Shown here: positions 43,992 to 52,571 of the stretch, in pieces
Layout of the letters: each line of letters begins with the position of its first letter
Position numbering within the stretch: the stretch's first letter is position 1
Source: Lachnospiraceae bacterium
GTDB taxonomy: Bacteria > Bacillota > Clostridia > Lachnospirales > Lachnospiraceae
DNA: 64,000 nucleotides
Assembly (NCBI GenBank): GCA_910575155.1
Contig: CAJTDX010000009.1
Span: forward strand, 1 to 64,000
Direction: 5' to 3'
Notes under the pieces: generated by a model
Seen by the model: the letters and a program-made list of their open reading frames with translations, nothing else
What the model was told of the DNA's origin: nothing
Databases searched by the model: none
Made by a program: the position numbers and the translations under genes

Positions 43992-45896
43992 TTATTTCAC
44001 CTTCACGGATTTTACTGCTGAATAGGACGATACAACGGTCATCCCTTTTGCTTTCTTATATGCGGCAACTTTATAATAATACCTCCTGCCGGATTTCAGC
44101 TTGTTGTTCTTCCAGGAAAGGGCAGAGGCTTTTTTCAATGTCTGCACTTTTTTAAATCCGTCCTTTTTTGATGTGCTGCGATATACATAATAGCCATTTG
44201 CCCCGGACGCCTTTTTCCATTTCACCGCCGCTGCTTTTTTCCCTGCTTTTAAGGAGGAAATCTTGGGCGCAGAAGGAGCTTTTACATAGTCCGCCAATAG
44301 AGTATATCTGCAGCTATAAGGTGTCGACCAAGAACTGCTGGGTTGTATTTTTATGTAGTAGGTTCCCTTTTTAACATCAAATGAAACAGAATCTGCTTGC
44401 CGGATACTCTCTGCTTTTGTTACTTCATTAGATCTCTTGTCATAAACGACAACATCCCAGCCCTGTCCGATGCTGCCAGATGGATTGGAATTATGAGAAC
44501 TGAATTTAACTTTCAATTTCCCGGATGCGGATATATTCAACTTATAAAAATCCTGATCATTGCTTGCATCCGTGATTCCGTTGTACGTTTTCCCATTTTT
44601 GATGGCAGTCGCCGTTTTCATGGTCTCATTCAGCTCTGACTCCCAATCTGCTGTGGCTTTCTGCGTAACTTTTAAATCATACATACAGTTCAAAGGGTAA
44701 TACCCATATTGGTTATAGGCCAAAACCTGCACATAGAATGTTTTCCCTGGTTCTGCATAGGGAAGAATGATGCTGGTCCAGTTTTTCTCGATTCCTTTTG
44801 CAGATGTAATCACAGTACCTTTACCATCCAGCACATTCACATTCCATCCCTGGTGTACTTCATTGCTGTCCGCTGCATTGTGTGAAAAATTCACCTGAAA
44901 ATATCCATGAACCGTTGTTGTAAATTTGAAATAATCTTCATCGCTGCTATTTACAGTAATGCCATGGTATACTTTATCCGTGCGAATCATATCTGCATCA
45001 GCAATTGTCTCATTCGGCTCCGATTCCCATTCTTGTGACGCCGTCTGATTGACAGTCAAATCATACATACAATTTAATGGGTAATATCCATATTGGTTAT
45101 AGGCCAAAACCTGCACATAGAATGTTTTCCCCGGTTCTGCGTAGGGAATCACAATACTGGTCCAGTTTTTCTCGATTCCTTTTGCAGATGTAATCACATT
45201 GCCTTTACCATCCAGCACATTCACATTCCATCCCTGGTGTACTTCATTGCTGTCCGCTGCATTGTGTGAAAAATTCACCTGAAAATATCCACGAACTGTT
45301 GTTGTAAATTTGAAATAATCTTCATCGCTGCTATTTACAGTAATGCCATGGTATACCTTATCCGTGCAAATCACATCTGCATCAGCAATTGTCTCATTCG
45401 GCTCCGATTCCCATTCTTGTGATGCCGTCTGATTGACGGTCAAATCATACACACAATTTAATGGGTAATACCCATATTGGTTATAGGCCAAAACCTGCAC
45501 ATAGAATGTCTTCCCCGGTTCTGCGTAAGGAATCACAATACTGGTCCAGTTTTTCTCTATTCCTGCTGCAGATGTAATCACATTGCCTTCCCCATCCAGC
45601 ACATTCACATTCCATCCCTGGCCTACGTCATTGCTGTCCGCTGTATTGTGTAAAAAATTCACCTGAAAATATCCATGAACTGTTGTTGTGAATTGAAAGA
45701 AATCCTCATCCTCTCCGCTGTTAATCATTTCTGAATAAGTAGTATTCAGTTCAATTACTTTAGCCTCTGCCCTTGTGCCTCCTGCATCGTCCTCCTCTGC
45801 ATGTGCCAAAGTTCCCTGTCCTGGCAGGAAATACGCCAAAGCCACTGCCAGAAATGCTGCCAGCAGTGGGATTGCTTTTTTCATATGTTGTCTCAT
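43992..45896 (-). CDS. Secreted protein with four PPC-like repeats and a fibronectin type III-like tail
   Basis: Extracellular protein of 634 residues. The signal peptide spans residues 1 to about 32 (cleavage near AHA). Three almost identical 128-residue units each hold a DEDYFKFTTT strand pair, GWNVNVLD, and a closing YVQVLAYNQYGYYPLNC block typical of pre-peptidase C-terminal beta-sandwiches. A fourth, diverged unit follows. The final 90 residues resemble a fibronectin type III domain (APKISSLKAGKKAAAVKW, GYYVYRSTSKKDGFKKV, YYYKVAAYKK). No enzyme domain or cell-wall sorting signal is visible, so it may be an adhesin or secreted binding protein. The start at 45896 has AGGAGG 8 nt upstream. 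It is 86 bp after the LRR gene in the same direction. Confidence 0.85.
   Translation of the reverse strand: MRQHMKKAIPLLAAFLAVALAYFLPGQGTLAHAEEDDAGGTRAEAKVIELNTTYSEMINSGEDEDFFQFTTTVHGYFQVNFLHNTADSNDVGQGWNVNVLDGEGNVITSAAGIEKNWTSIVIPYAEPGKTFYVQVLAYNQYGYYPLNCVYDLTVNQTASQEWESEPNETIADADVICTDKVYHGITVNSSDEDYFKFTTTVRGYFQVNFSHNAADSNEVHQGWNVNVLDGKGNVITSAKGIEKNWTSIVIPYAEPGKTFYVQVLAYNQYGYYPLNCMYDLTVNQTASQEWESEPNETIADADMIRTDKVYHGITVNSSDEDYFKFTTTVHGYFQVNFSHNAADSNEVHQGWNVNVLDGKGTVITSAKGIEKNWTSIILPYAEPGKTFYVQVLAYNQYGYYPLNCMYDLKVTQKATADWESELNETMKTATAIKNGKTYNGITDASNDQDFYKLNISASGKLKVKFSSHNSNPSGSIGQGWDVVVYDKRSNEVTKAESIRQADSVSFDVKKGTYYIKIQPSSSWSTPYSCRYTLLADYVKAPSAPKISSLKAGKKAAAVKWKKASGANGYYVYRSTSKKDGFKKVQTLKKASALSWKNNKLKSGRRYYYKVAAYKKAKGMTVVSSYSAVKSVKVK
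44640..45740 (-). repeat. Three long near-identical 384-bp coding repeats
   Basis: A marker CTGGTCCAGTTTTTCTC recurs at 44773, 45157 and 45541, exactly 384 bp apart. The units are highly alike at DNA level, including silent sites, which points to recent duplication or ongoing gene conversion. Copy number may vary between strains. Confidence 0.9.
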
Positions 45897-45982
45897 TTTC
45901 TTTTCCTCCTTGTAATTTCTATCTTTTTCCAGATGATTCTGATTCTCTTTTTTTGTAAACCGCCATTCTTTTTCCCTACTTA

Positions 45983-47860
45983 TTATTTTACAATTTTCAC
46001 CTTCCTGCTCTGTCCTTTGTTTTTGAACAGCTTCTTGTAGGCGGACAGTTTCTTTGCCGGAACCTTAATCTTTGAAGTAGGCTTGATTCCTTTGAGGGCG
46101 TTCCGGCCGACTTTTTTCAGTTTCATGGACTTAATATCTACTGTCCCCAGCTTTTTACAGTTCTTGAATGCGTTTCCTCTGATTTCTGCAACACCTTTGC
46201 CAATCGTTGCCTTGCTGAGCTTTGTACAGCCTTCCAATGCGGATACGCCAATGGTCTTTACATTGCTCCCAATTTCAATGCTTGTTATCTTTTTATTGTT
46301 CTGAAACGCGTTGTTGCCAATGGCGGCAACTTTGAAAGTCTTCCCGCCAATTTTCACTGTTTTGGGTATTTTGATTTTTGTAATTTTATGGTTCGTTACC
46401 CCTGTCACTGATACCGTGGATGTGCCTGTCACCTGATACTGATAAAAACCAGCTTTATGAGATGTACCTTTCTTTACTGCAATGATAAAATTCTTTGTTA
46501 CTGTTCCTTTGTAATTTCCTGTTCCAGTAACAATGACTGTCGCTGTTCCTGCATTGCTGTTATTGCGATAGGTAAGGGTATAATCTTTCCCTTCTTTTAA
46601 AATCGCAGTTTCGTCTTTCACTGTGACAATTGGTGTCTTGGCTGTTCCATCATAAGTGTAAGTCGTCTGGCTTAAGCTCACATCATTGCTGGAAATGGTT
46701 TTCAACGGATGTAATGAAAAGTTGATGTTATGCTGCTCTGCATAAATCTCAGCGTAAGAACCTGTTTTTCCATAGATTGTTACGCCATCAACATCTCCTT
46801 TAAATGCCATTTCGCCAATCGTTTTTACGCTTTCCGGAATATTCACTTCCTTCAGATTCCTGCACATCCAAAAAGCGTAGCTCTCAATATGTGTTACTGT
46901 TTCCGGAATATCAATTTTCTTCAAATATCCACTTCCCATAAATGCTCTTTCACCGATGCCAGTCACTCCTTCTGGAATTATTGTATTTTGGCACCCTAAT
47001 ATAAGCGTATTGCTCTCTGTCTCAATTACTGCATTGCAATTTTCGCGGCTGTCATATACGGTATTCCCTTCTGCAACTTCTATTGTTGACAAATTGCCGC
47101 ATAACTCAAATGCGCTTAAACCGATATGCGTCACTTTTTCTGGCACACTGATTTTTGCCAGTTCTTTGCTTTGAGAAAACGCAGCTTTACCGATGCTTGT
47201 CAACTCCTCCGGGAAGATGACTTCTGTCATATTGCAGGCAAAAAAGGCAGAATCTCCGATACTCATCACTCCTTTCGGGAAATTGACTGTTGCGATTCCT
47301 GTCCTGAAAAATGCACAGTGAGCGATGTGCTTTGTTCCTTCTGGAATTATTGTGTTTGGGCATCCAAAGAGAAGCGTATTCGTTTCTGTTTCAATAATTG
47401 CATTGCAATTCTCACGGCTGTCATATACGGTGTTCCCATTTTCCACAATTATAGTTTTCAAACAGCAGTCAATAAATGCGTGTTCACCGATGTCTGCCAC
47501 ATGCGCCGGGATATAAATCCCCGTCAGTTTAGAGCATCCGGCAAATGCGCTCTCACCGATGCTTACTACACTTTGGGGGATGCTCACACTTAGAAGATTG
47601 ATATTATCAGCAAACGCGTACTCGCCGATGCTCGTCACTCCTTCTGGCACCACCACTTCCGAAGCCGTTCCAGTATACTTTTTCAGCACCCCGTTTTCAA
47701 TTTTAAACCCATCTGCATCCGCTGTGCTGCTCTCTTCATAAGCTTCTGTCCCAGACTCCGTTGTTTGTTCCTCAGCGGCAAATGCCGCCTGTACAGGAAC
47801 CAGCATTGCCACACTCAGCGCCAATGCCGTTAGACATTTCCAACTCTTTTTCTTTCTCAT
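45983..47860 (-). CDS. BspA-like leucine-rich-repeat surface protein
   Basis: Secreted protein of 625 residues. The signal peptide (residues 1-29, ending AFA) is followed by about a dozen LRR_5 units of the BspA/Treponema type (repeating VTSIGEYAFADN, LTSIGKAAFSQS). A bacterial Ig-like/MBG-type domain (VSLSQTTYTYDGTAKTPIV, about 405-475) comes next, then four more LRR units and a basic tail KLFKNKGQSRKVKIVK. Such proteins bind host or bacterial surfaces in gut Firmicutes. The start at 47860 is chosen because GAGGTC lies about 8 nt upstream and the signal peptide begins there; an in-frame ATG at 48019 would add 53 residues unlike a signal. No anchoring motif is seen. Confidence 0.9.
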   Translation of the reverse strand: MRKKKSWKCLTALALSVAMLVPVQAAFAAEEQTTESGTEAYEESSTADADGFKIENGVLKKYTGTASEVVVPEGVTSIGEYAFADNINLLSVSIPQSVVSIGESAFAGCSKLTGIYIPAHVADIGEHAFIDCCLKTIIVENGNTVYDSRENCNAIIETETNTLLFGCPNTIIPEGTKHIAHCAFFRTGIATVNFPKGVMSIGDSAFFACNMTEVIFPEELTSIGKAAFSQSKELAKISVPEKVTHIGLSAFELCGNLSTIEVAEGNTVYDSRENCNAVIETESNTLILGCQNTIIPEGVTGIGERAFMGSGYLKKIDIPETVTHIESYAFWMCRNLKEVNIPESVKTIGEMAFKGDVDGVTIYGKTGSYAEIYAEQHNINFSLHPLKTISSNDVSLSQTTYTYDGTAKTPIVTVKDETAILKEGKDYTLTYRNNSNAGTATVIVTGTGNYKGTVTKNFIIAVKKGTSHKAGFYQYQVTGTSTVSVTGVTNHKITKIKIPKTVKIGGKTFKVAAIGNNAFQNNKKITSIEIGSNVKTIGVSALEGCTKLSKATIGKGVAEIRGNAFKNCKKLGTVDIKSMKLKKVGRNALKGIKPTSKIKVPAKKLSAYKKLFKNKGQSRKVKIVK

Positions 47861-48136
47861 TTTCTGACCTCGCTTTCCTATTGGTAAGATATATTTTTTT
47901 GCTGATACAATGCCATTGGCGTTCAGGCTGTAATACGTTGTTCTTTTGCCTTCATAAATATAAACCGCCTTTCTGTGTGTGAGAGATGAGATGCCAGGAG
48001 AGGGCATCTGGTGTTTCATTTTGTTTGATTGTTAAATTGCTGCATTTTGAAATTTGGGTAAGTATGATGGAGTTTTTTATATTATCCAGGATGTCTTAAG
48101 TAGAGCGTTTAAAATTTGCCATATTAAAAATAACAT
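47861..48136. other. Leader and intergenic region upstream of the LRR gene
   Basis: AT-rich stretch holding the untranslated leader of the LRR gene. An open frame runs through it in the LRR frame but lacks a ribosome site. A TAATAT-type -10 element is possible on the minus strand near 48080, but no strong -35 was found. Confidence 0.4.
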
Positions 48137-48169
48137 TATTGTTGAAAAAAGTCAACAATATGATATAAT
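48137..48169 (+). promoter_or_regulatory. Promoter with a 9-bp inverted repeat operator
   Basis: TTGAAA (48142-48147) and TATAAT (48164-48169) are 16 bp apart. A perfect inverted repeat TATTGTTGA-N6-TCAACAATA (48137-48160) covers the -35 box and spacer. It is directed towards the sigma-factor gene about 190 bp away. Confidence 0.7.
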
Positions 48170-48276
48170 TTAAGGCAATGCCCATGGAATCTGTCTTAGA
48201 ACAGATGTAAAAATGGAACAAGAGGGAGGATGTTTAAGCGGGGCGTCATGGGCGACGGAAATTTTAAGAGAAAATA

Positions 48277-48313
48277 TTTCAAAAAAGTTATGAAAAATAA
48301 AACTTTTTTGAAA
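48277..48313 (+). promoter_or_regulatory. 13-bp perfect inverted repeat in the sigma-factor leader
   Basis: TTTCAAAAAAGTT (48277-48289) and AACTTTTTTGAAA (48301-48313) with an 11-nt loop, about 50 bp before the start codon. It could be an operator, an RNA hairpin that controls translation, or a weak terminator acting as attenuator. Confidence 0.6.
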
Positions 48314-48364
48314 CAGTTTTCGTTGTAGAAATGAAAAACATGGAAAGGAGATGGAGAAAGAGGG

Positions 48365-50275
48365 ATGGAAAAAGTAGAAGAAATGCTTCAGGCTGCTAAG
48401 GATGGGAACGCGGAGGCGTTCGACTGGCTTTATCGGGCAACTTATAACAAAAACTATTATATTGTGCTGAAAATGGTAAAGCAGGAACAGGACGCAATGG
48501 ATATTTTGCAGGACACTTATGTGAAAGTGTTTCAGAATCTGTCTTCGTTCCATTATACAGGCAGCAAGAGCTTTGCCTCATGGACAGGAAAGATTGCTTC
48601 CAACACAGCGCTGGATTATCTCCGCAGGAAACAGCCGCTTTTATTTTCTGATTTGCAGGCGGACGGAGCAGAAGACGGGCTGGAATTGGAAGTTATGGAT
48701 GAATCAGTTGGGAACCATCCGGAGCTGGCATTCGATCAGAAGGAAACTTCACAGATTGTACAGCAGATGTTGGAGTGCCTGTCTGAAGAACAGAAAATCT
48801 GCGTGGTGTTCCGCTATCTCAGGCAGATGAAAATTTCGGAGATTGCCCAGGAATGCAGATGTTCCGAAAATACAGTCAAGAGCCGTTTGAACTATGCGAA
48901 AAAGCGGCTGTCCGGTGAGCGGGAAGCATTGGAGCAAAAGGGAATCTGCTTATACAATATGGCGCCGTTCTCACTGCTTGTCTTTCTGCTGGAGGAAGAC
49001 ATGAAAGCGGCTGCAGCGCCCTCAGAAGCAGCAGGAGCCTTTGATACAATTTTAAAAGAGGCGTTTGGCGGGCAGGATATCCGTTCACTTTTTCATCAAA
49101 GAGGCGGAAAAGTCCCTGCGGGAATAAAAACGGCTGCAGGACATGGCGCTGGAAAGATTGCGGCTGTGGCTGCCGCTTCACTGATTACAGTGGGGGCGGG
49201 AGGTTTTCTAATGTATTCTCTGGCAGAAAAGGAACCGCCGCAGCCGTATTCTGCGGAGGCAGAAGATACTGGCGGTAAGGAGGAAGAATCTGAAATGCAG
49301 GAAGATTCTGGCAGAGCGTCAGAGCACAAAGCGGCGGAAGAACCAGAAAAGGAGCTGCAAAAAAAGTCGGAAGAGGAGGTATATGATGAATATGTCAATC
49401 AGGTTTTGATTCCTGAATACGGGCTGGCTGATTTGCGTCAGGGAGGGGAAATGACCATGGACTTTAACAATCCAGATTCGCGTATGTCAAAAGATAATGA
49501 CTGGTTTGAACCCAAAGGGATCGTGTCAGCATACATAGATGACCTGGATCTGGATGGGCAGAAGGAATTGTTTGTTATCTATTGGGAAAAAGATGCGTCT
49601 GAATGGGAGTATGGGACTTTCTATGAACTGACGGGAGCCGTTTATGGGATGGAAGGAGAAGGGGTGGTATGGAAAGATAAAATGAGGCTTTCCAGCAGCA
49701 GGTATGACTGGGAAAGGCACCGTGAGTCCACAGGGAATTTCTGTGTTGCCATGATGAAATCAGAAGGAAAGAAATATCTGGTGGTTTATAAGAACCATCT
49801 GGTAAGGGGAGTATTTTCTGATGGTTTAGTGGATCAGGCCATGTGGGCGGCGGAGTATAAGGATGGAAAAATAACAATAATGCAGGAGGCGCGTGTTTCT
49901 GAAATTACGAATAATTCCGGGGACGTCCCATATATCGGCATCAGTTATGAAGGAGGAGAGGAAAAAGAAGAATTACTGTACGCCGGATGGGCGCAGCCGC
50001 AGGAGGGGCCTTACCAAACCCTTGCAGAAGCCTTTTGCGGGTTTTTCAGCAGAAAGGGACTGGATGTCAGCGAGATTGTGGAACATCTTGAGGATTTTGG
50101 GGATGAAACTATGGGGGAACTAACACATACAGAGAATGCAGTGTCAGTCTGTACGCTGAACAGTTTCGTGGAAGATGTCAGCGATGATGCGGGAAAAAGC
50201 ACAGCGCGGCTTGTATTTGAGGGAACAGACTGGACAAACTTGAGAGAACATATGAAGGAGGACTTTGGACAATGA
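48365..50275 (+). CDS. ECF-type sigma factor fused to a membrane-anchored extracellular domain
   Basis: Protein of 636 residues. The first 185 form an ECF-like sigma-70 factor: region 2 (about 10-85, with DAMDILQDTYVKVFQ and FASWTGKIASNTALDYLRR) and region 4 (about 125-185, with ISEIAQECRCSENTVKSRLNYAKKRL). A helical linker leads to one membrane helix near 264-284 (AVAAASLITVGAGGFLMYSL). An acidic spacer and an outside domain of about 300 residues follow, which has a DDLDLDGQKELF calcium-binding-like loop. ECF factors are normally about 180 residues and held by a separate anti-sigma factor. Here the sensor and tether are in the same chain, so release may need proteolysis or a conformational change. 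The next gene overlaps by 4 bp. Confidence 0.88.
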   Translation: MEKVEEMLQAAKDGNAEAFDWLYRATYNKNYYIVLKMVKQEQDAMDILQDTYVKVFQNLSSFHYTGSKSFASWTGKIASNTALDYLRRKQPLLFSDLQADGAEDGLELEVMDESVGNHPELAFDQKETSQIVQQMLECLSEEQKICVVFRYLRQMKISEIAQECRCSENTVKSRLNYAKKRLSGEREALEQKGICLYNMAPFSLLVFLLEEDMKAAAAPSEAAGAFDTILKEAFGGQDIRSLFHQRGGKVPAGIKTAAGHGAGKIAAVAAASLITVGAGGFLMYSLAEKEPPQPYSAEAEDTGGKEEESEMQEDSGRASEHKAAEEPEKELQKKSEEEVYDEYVNQVLIPEYGLADLRQGGEMTMDFNNPDSRMSKDNDWFEPKGIVSAYIDDLDLDGQKELFVIYWEKDASEWEYGTFYELTGAVYGMEGEGVVWKDKMRLSSSRYDWERHRESTGNFCVAMMKSEGKKYLVVYKNHLVRGVFSDGLVDQAMWAAEYKDGKITIMQEARVSEITNNSGDVPYIGISYEGGEEKEELLYAGWAQPQEGPYQTLAEAFCGFFSRKGLDVSEIVEHLEDFGDETMGELTHTENAVSVCTLNSFVEDVSDDAGKSTARLVFEGTDWTNLREHMKEDFGQ

Positions 50276-50709
50276 AACTTGTAGAAATTATTTTGAAAGC
50301 GATTGTGGCGGCTGTCATCGTAGTAATGGGGCTGAAATTGAGTTCTGTTTTTGAAATTATCATGATGTTTGGCATGGTATACGGATTGTTGACGTATTAT
50401 ATCTGGTATTTCAGAAAACGTGGATTCTCTGTTAAAACAGGGAGCCTTGTGACGACGGCATTTTCCCTTATCTTTACCCTGATTCTTCCATTGCTTATAA
50501 TTGTTATACCATACATTGCTTTAACGGAACTCCTGCCAGGGCAGTCAGGTATGTATATTGGAGGAATTCTATTGATTGTGCTTTGCTTCGGATGCGTTGC
50601 CATGGACGTAATTGAAGTCATAAGAACATTTCAGCCGTCTTTTTTGGAAGGCTTTGATTTAGGGACATTTGTAAAGGATGCAGTTTCAAAAAGGAAAACT
50701 GAAAAATAG
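50272..50709 (+). CDS. Four-TM membrane protein coupled to the sigma-factor fusion
   Basis: Hydrophobic protein of 145 residues with about four membrane segments (near 7-24, 28-45, 58-83 and 93-113) and a charged C-terminal tail (DLGTFVKDAVSKRKTEK). No family was recognised. Its ATG overlaps the sigma-fusion stop codon (ATGA), which indicates translational coupling and a roughly fixed ratio of the two proteins. It may be a membrane partner that holds or releases the sigma domain. This role is inferred from coupling only. Confidence 0.7.
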   Translation: MKLVEIILKAIVAAVIVVMGLKLSSVFEIIMMFGMVYGLLTYYIWYFRKRGFSVKTGSLVTTAFSLIFTLILPLLIIVIPYIALTELLPGQSGMYIGGILLIVLCFGCVAMDVIEVIRTFQPSFLEGFDLGTFVKDAVSKRKTEK

Positions 50710-50790
50710 AAGTAAAAAGGAAAAATTTAAAGAACAAAGGCGGGAAAGAATAGAAATTAACAAGCACTTTGTTTATGGAACACATTAAAA

Positions 50791-50947
50791 GCGGTCTGCC
50801 ATTCCCTGTGATGAAAACAAAACGGGGTGCTTACACCTCCATGCGTTCCAGGCAGTGGTGCGGTTAGGGTAGGACAGCCTGGAGCGTCAGGCTCCCGTGC
50901 CTGTTTTCACAGGGTATTGCCATCCCCTTCCATAAAGCAGACAGCGC
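50791..50947 (+). ncRNA. Candidate structured non-coding RNA (rod-like, class unknown)
   Basis: Nested pairings give a long rod: GCG-GTCTGC at 50791 with GCAGAC-AGCGC near 50937-50947, then CCCTGTGA-GAAAAC with GTTTTCACAGGG (about 50804-50818 and 50902-50914). Inner hairpins are TCCAGGC/GCCTGGA and AGGC/GCCT. No open frame covers it. The rod form recalls 6S RNA, but the class was not recognised. A weak TTAACA sequence lies upstream, and a strong terminator follows at 50978. Confidence 0.45.
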
Positions 50948-50977
50948 TGGTATGTATTTGCGTCATGGTATCATTAT

Positions 50978-51042
50978 AAAATCCCGGGTAAGACAGAACA
51001 AGGGAAGGATGGAAAAATCTTTCCTGTCCCTGGGATTTTTTT
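50978..51042 (+). terminator. Strong terminator after the RNA candidate
   Basis: AAAATCCC-GGG pairs with CCC-T-GGGATTTT, with inner GACAG/CTGTC and GGAAGGAT/ATCTTTCC pairings, followed by a run of T. It ends transcription from the RNA candidate or from the 50272 gene. Confidence 0.75.
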
Positions 51043-51289
51043 CATGTTGGAAAGGGGGAATTGCGTCAGGTGTGCCAAAATTGTGTTAGATGTGTCAGAG
51101 TTGTATGGATGTGTGTATAAGGCATATAGGCTTGTCGAACAGTGTCGAAAAAATTAATTAACATAAATTTTATAAAGTCTTATAATTTTAGACATAGAAG
51201 TGGGTCACAAAAAAATACCGGGCGCATATCATTAAGAAACAGAAGGAAAGCCCCGGCATGGCACTTGAAAAAAGGATGGAGGGAATCAT

Positions 51290-52006
51290 ATGGAAATGAA
51301 ATGGAGAATGAAAGGGATTGCCAGAAAGGTTGCGGCGGCAGCCATTGCGGCGGCGGTCGTGTTCGGGAGCGTGCAGGCGGCAGGCTTTACGGCAGAGGCG
51401 AAAGGGACAGCGTTCATCAACAAGAAGACCAGCAGCGTCACCCCGACAATCAAATCCGCCAGGCGGTCTAACGGCAAGGTAAACGTAACCGTTACGGTTC
51501 CTGCCAGCAAGGTTAAAAAACTGGGCAAAGTAAAGAAGGTTACCGTTTCCTACGGTTCTACCAAGAACAGCAGGAAGTTTGAGGCTGTCAAGGCAACCGC
51601 AAAGGTCACCAGGAAGGGTAAGAACCAGTACACATTCTCATTAAACAGCAAGAAACTAAACAGCTACAGGACGGCTTACATGGCGGTAAGGTTTGATGGA
51701 AAGTCAAACTGGTCTAAGCTGGCTAAGGTTTCCGGCAAGGCAGTCAAGGTAATCGTGACGTACCATCTGCAGTGCCAATGTGGTAAGGAGTGGACGAACC
51801 ATACTGGGTTTGCGGCATTATCTGAATTGTGGGGTAAGCATGTTGATGAGATAGATAAAAAGGCTGACGAGGACGCTGGTTTTGTTCCTGCCGGCTCTGG
51901 TGAAAATGGCGAAGTAGTTTCTGTAGATGATATATTAAATATTGGTGCTGGTTTAGGTAAGCATGGTAGTTACAAAACCTGGTACACAACAGGAACAAGC
52001 AATTAA
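51290..52006 (+). CDS. Small secreted basic protein of unknown function
   Basis: Protein of 238 residues with a clear signal peptide (about residues 1-36: basic start, AAAAIAAAVVFGSV core, cleavage near AEA). The mature N-terminal 120 residues are rich in Lys, Ser, Thr and Val with beta-strand alternation (KVNVTVTVPASKVKKL, KVKKVTVSYGS), like a bacterial Ig-type fold. The C-terminal part has a CQCGKEW motif with HLQ before it and an acidic stretch. No family was recognised. GGAGGG lies 6 nt before the start. It is followed by a terminator-like hairpin and seems to be a single-gene unit. Confidence 0.75.
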   Translation: MEMKWRMKGIARKVAAAAIAAAVVFGSVQAAGFTAEAKGTAFINKKTSSVTPTIKSARRSNGKVNVTVTVPASKVKKLGKVKKVTVSYGSTKNSRKFEAVKATAKVTRKGKNQYTFSLNSKKLNSYRTAYMAVRFDGKSNWSKLAKVSGKAVKVIVTYHLQCQCGKEWTNHTGFAALSELWGKHVDEIDKKADEDAGFVPAGSGENGEVVSVDDILNIGAGLGKHGSYKTWYTTGTSN

Positions 52007-52029
52007 TTGAAAACCGACTCTTTACTTTC

Positions 52030-52075
52030 GGGTATGCAGGACTGTCCCAGTTTATGCATACCCTGTTCTATTTTT
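52030..52075 (+). terminator. Terminator after the secreted basic protein gene
   Basis: GGGTATGCA (52030-52038) pairs with TGCATACCC (52055-52063) around a 16-nt loop, followed by a T-rich TGTTCTATTTTT. Confidence 0.65.
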
Positions 52076-52443
52076 ATGCAGGCAGTCCGGGCGGTGTTTG
52101 GCAGCGGGCAGCTTTCCGCTTTCCCTATAGGGATGGCAGGCAGGGCTGGGAAAACAGATTGCCGGATAATCACAGGAATCCGGCGGATTTATTACCCTTT
52201 ATTATTTGACACACATCCCAGAAACGGACACCATTTTTCTGAGATTTTACGGTTTTCAGTGAAAGAAAAGAAGAAATGCCGGAAATGCCCATAAACAGGC
52301 ATTTACAGCGTTCCATATAGATTGGTAAAAGCCATGCCATAAAAACGATTGCTATTCATGCCCAAACGGCTGCCTCTGCCGAAAGTCCTTTTTTTAACGG
52401 CTTCCTTTGTATGTACAAATTATGCGTGGCAGGAAGCATGGTG
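52076..52443. other. Gene-free region
   Basis: About 370 bp with no convincing gene. It holds a small AAATGCC/GGCATTT hairpin at 52283-52304. The only open frames lack ribosome sites and family resemblance. It lies next to the permease relic and may be debris of the same deletion. Confidence 0.5.
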
Positions 52444-52566
52444 TCATAATAACATGACCTCCATATTCGGAATTGTGCCAAAAATATCCGCATACATAGG
52501 AACGCCTGCAGCCGTTGCAATAATAACACCGAAAGACTTACCTGTTCCGGGGACGCGCACGATAAA
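52444..52566 (-). pseudogene. Internal fragment of a DUF318/ArsP-type permease
   Basis: On the minus strand it reads ENFIVRVPGTGKSFGVIIAT then AAGVPMYADIFGTIPNMEVM and a stop. The GVPMYADIFGTIP block is a hallmark of the YraQ/ArsP permease family (PF03773), which normally exceeds 300 residues. Both ends are missing. Its upstream end is fused to the end of the blaR1 gene, whose stop lies at 52572-52574 in another frame, marking a deletion junction. Confidence 0.72.
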
Positions 52567-52571
52567 ATTTT

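Noticed and set aside
44640-45740. Regular repeats that might suggest a CRISPR array
   Set aside because: The repeats are 384 bp, in frame and coding; no short repeats with unique spacers were seen anywhere in the window.
48308-48334. TGAAAC and CGTT as an ECF autoregulatory promoter before the sigma fusion
   Set aside because: The two elements are only 6 bp apart, far from the roughly 16 bp needed.
50821-50845. GGGGTGC suggesting a TPP riboswitch in the RNA candidate
   Set aside because: The CTGAGA box and the later conserved TPP parts are absent, and no thiamine gene follows.
51142-51471. A 109-codon open frame overlapping the secreted basic protein
   Set aside because: It lacks a ribosome site and its second half overlaps the signal-peptide gene in another frame.
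52007-52294. A 95-codon open frame after the secreted basic protein
   Set aside because: It begins right at the previous stop with no ribosome site and contains the terminator hairpin; no family resemblance.
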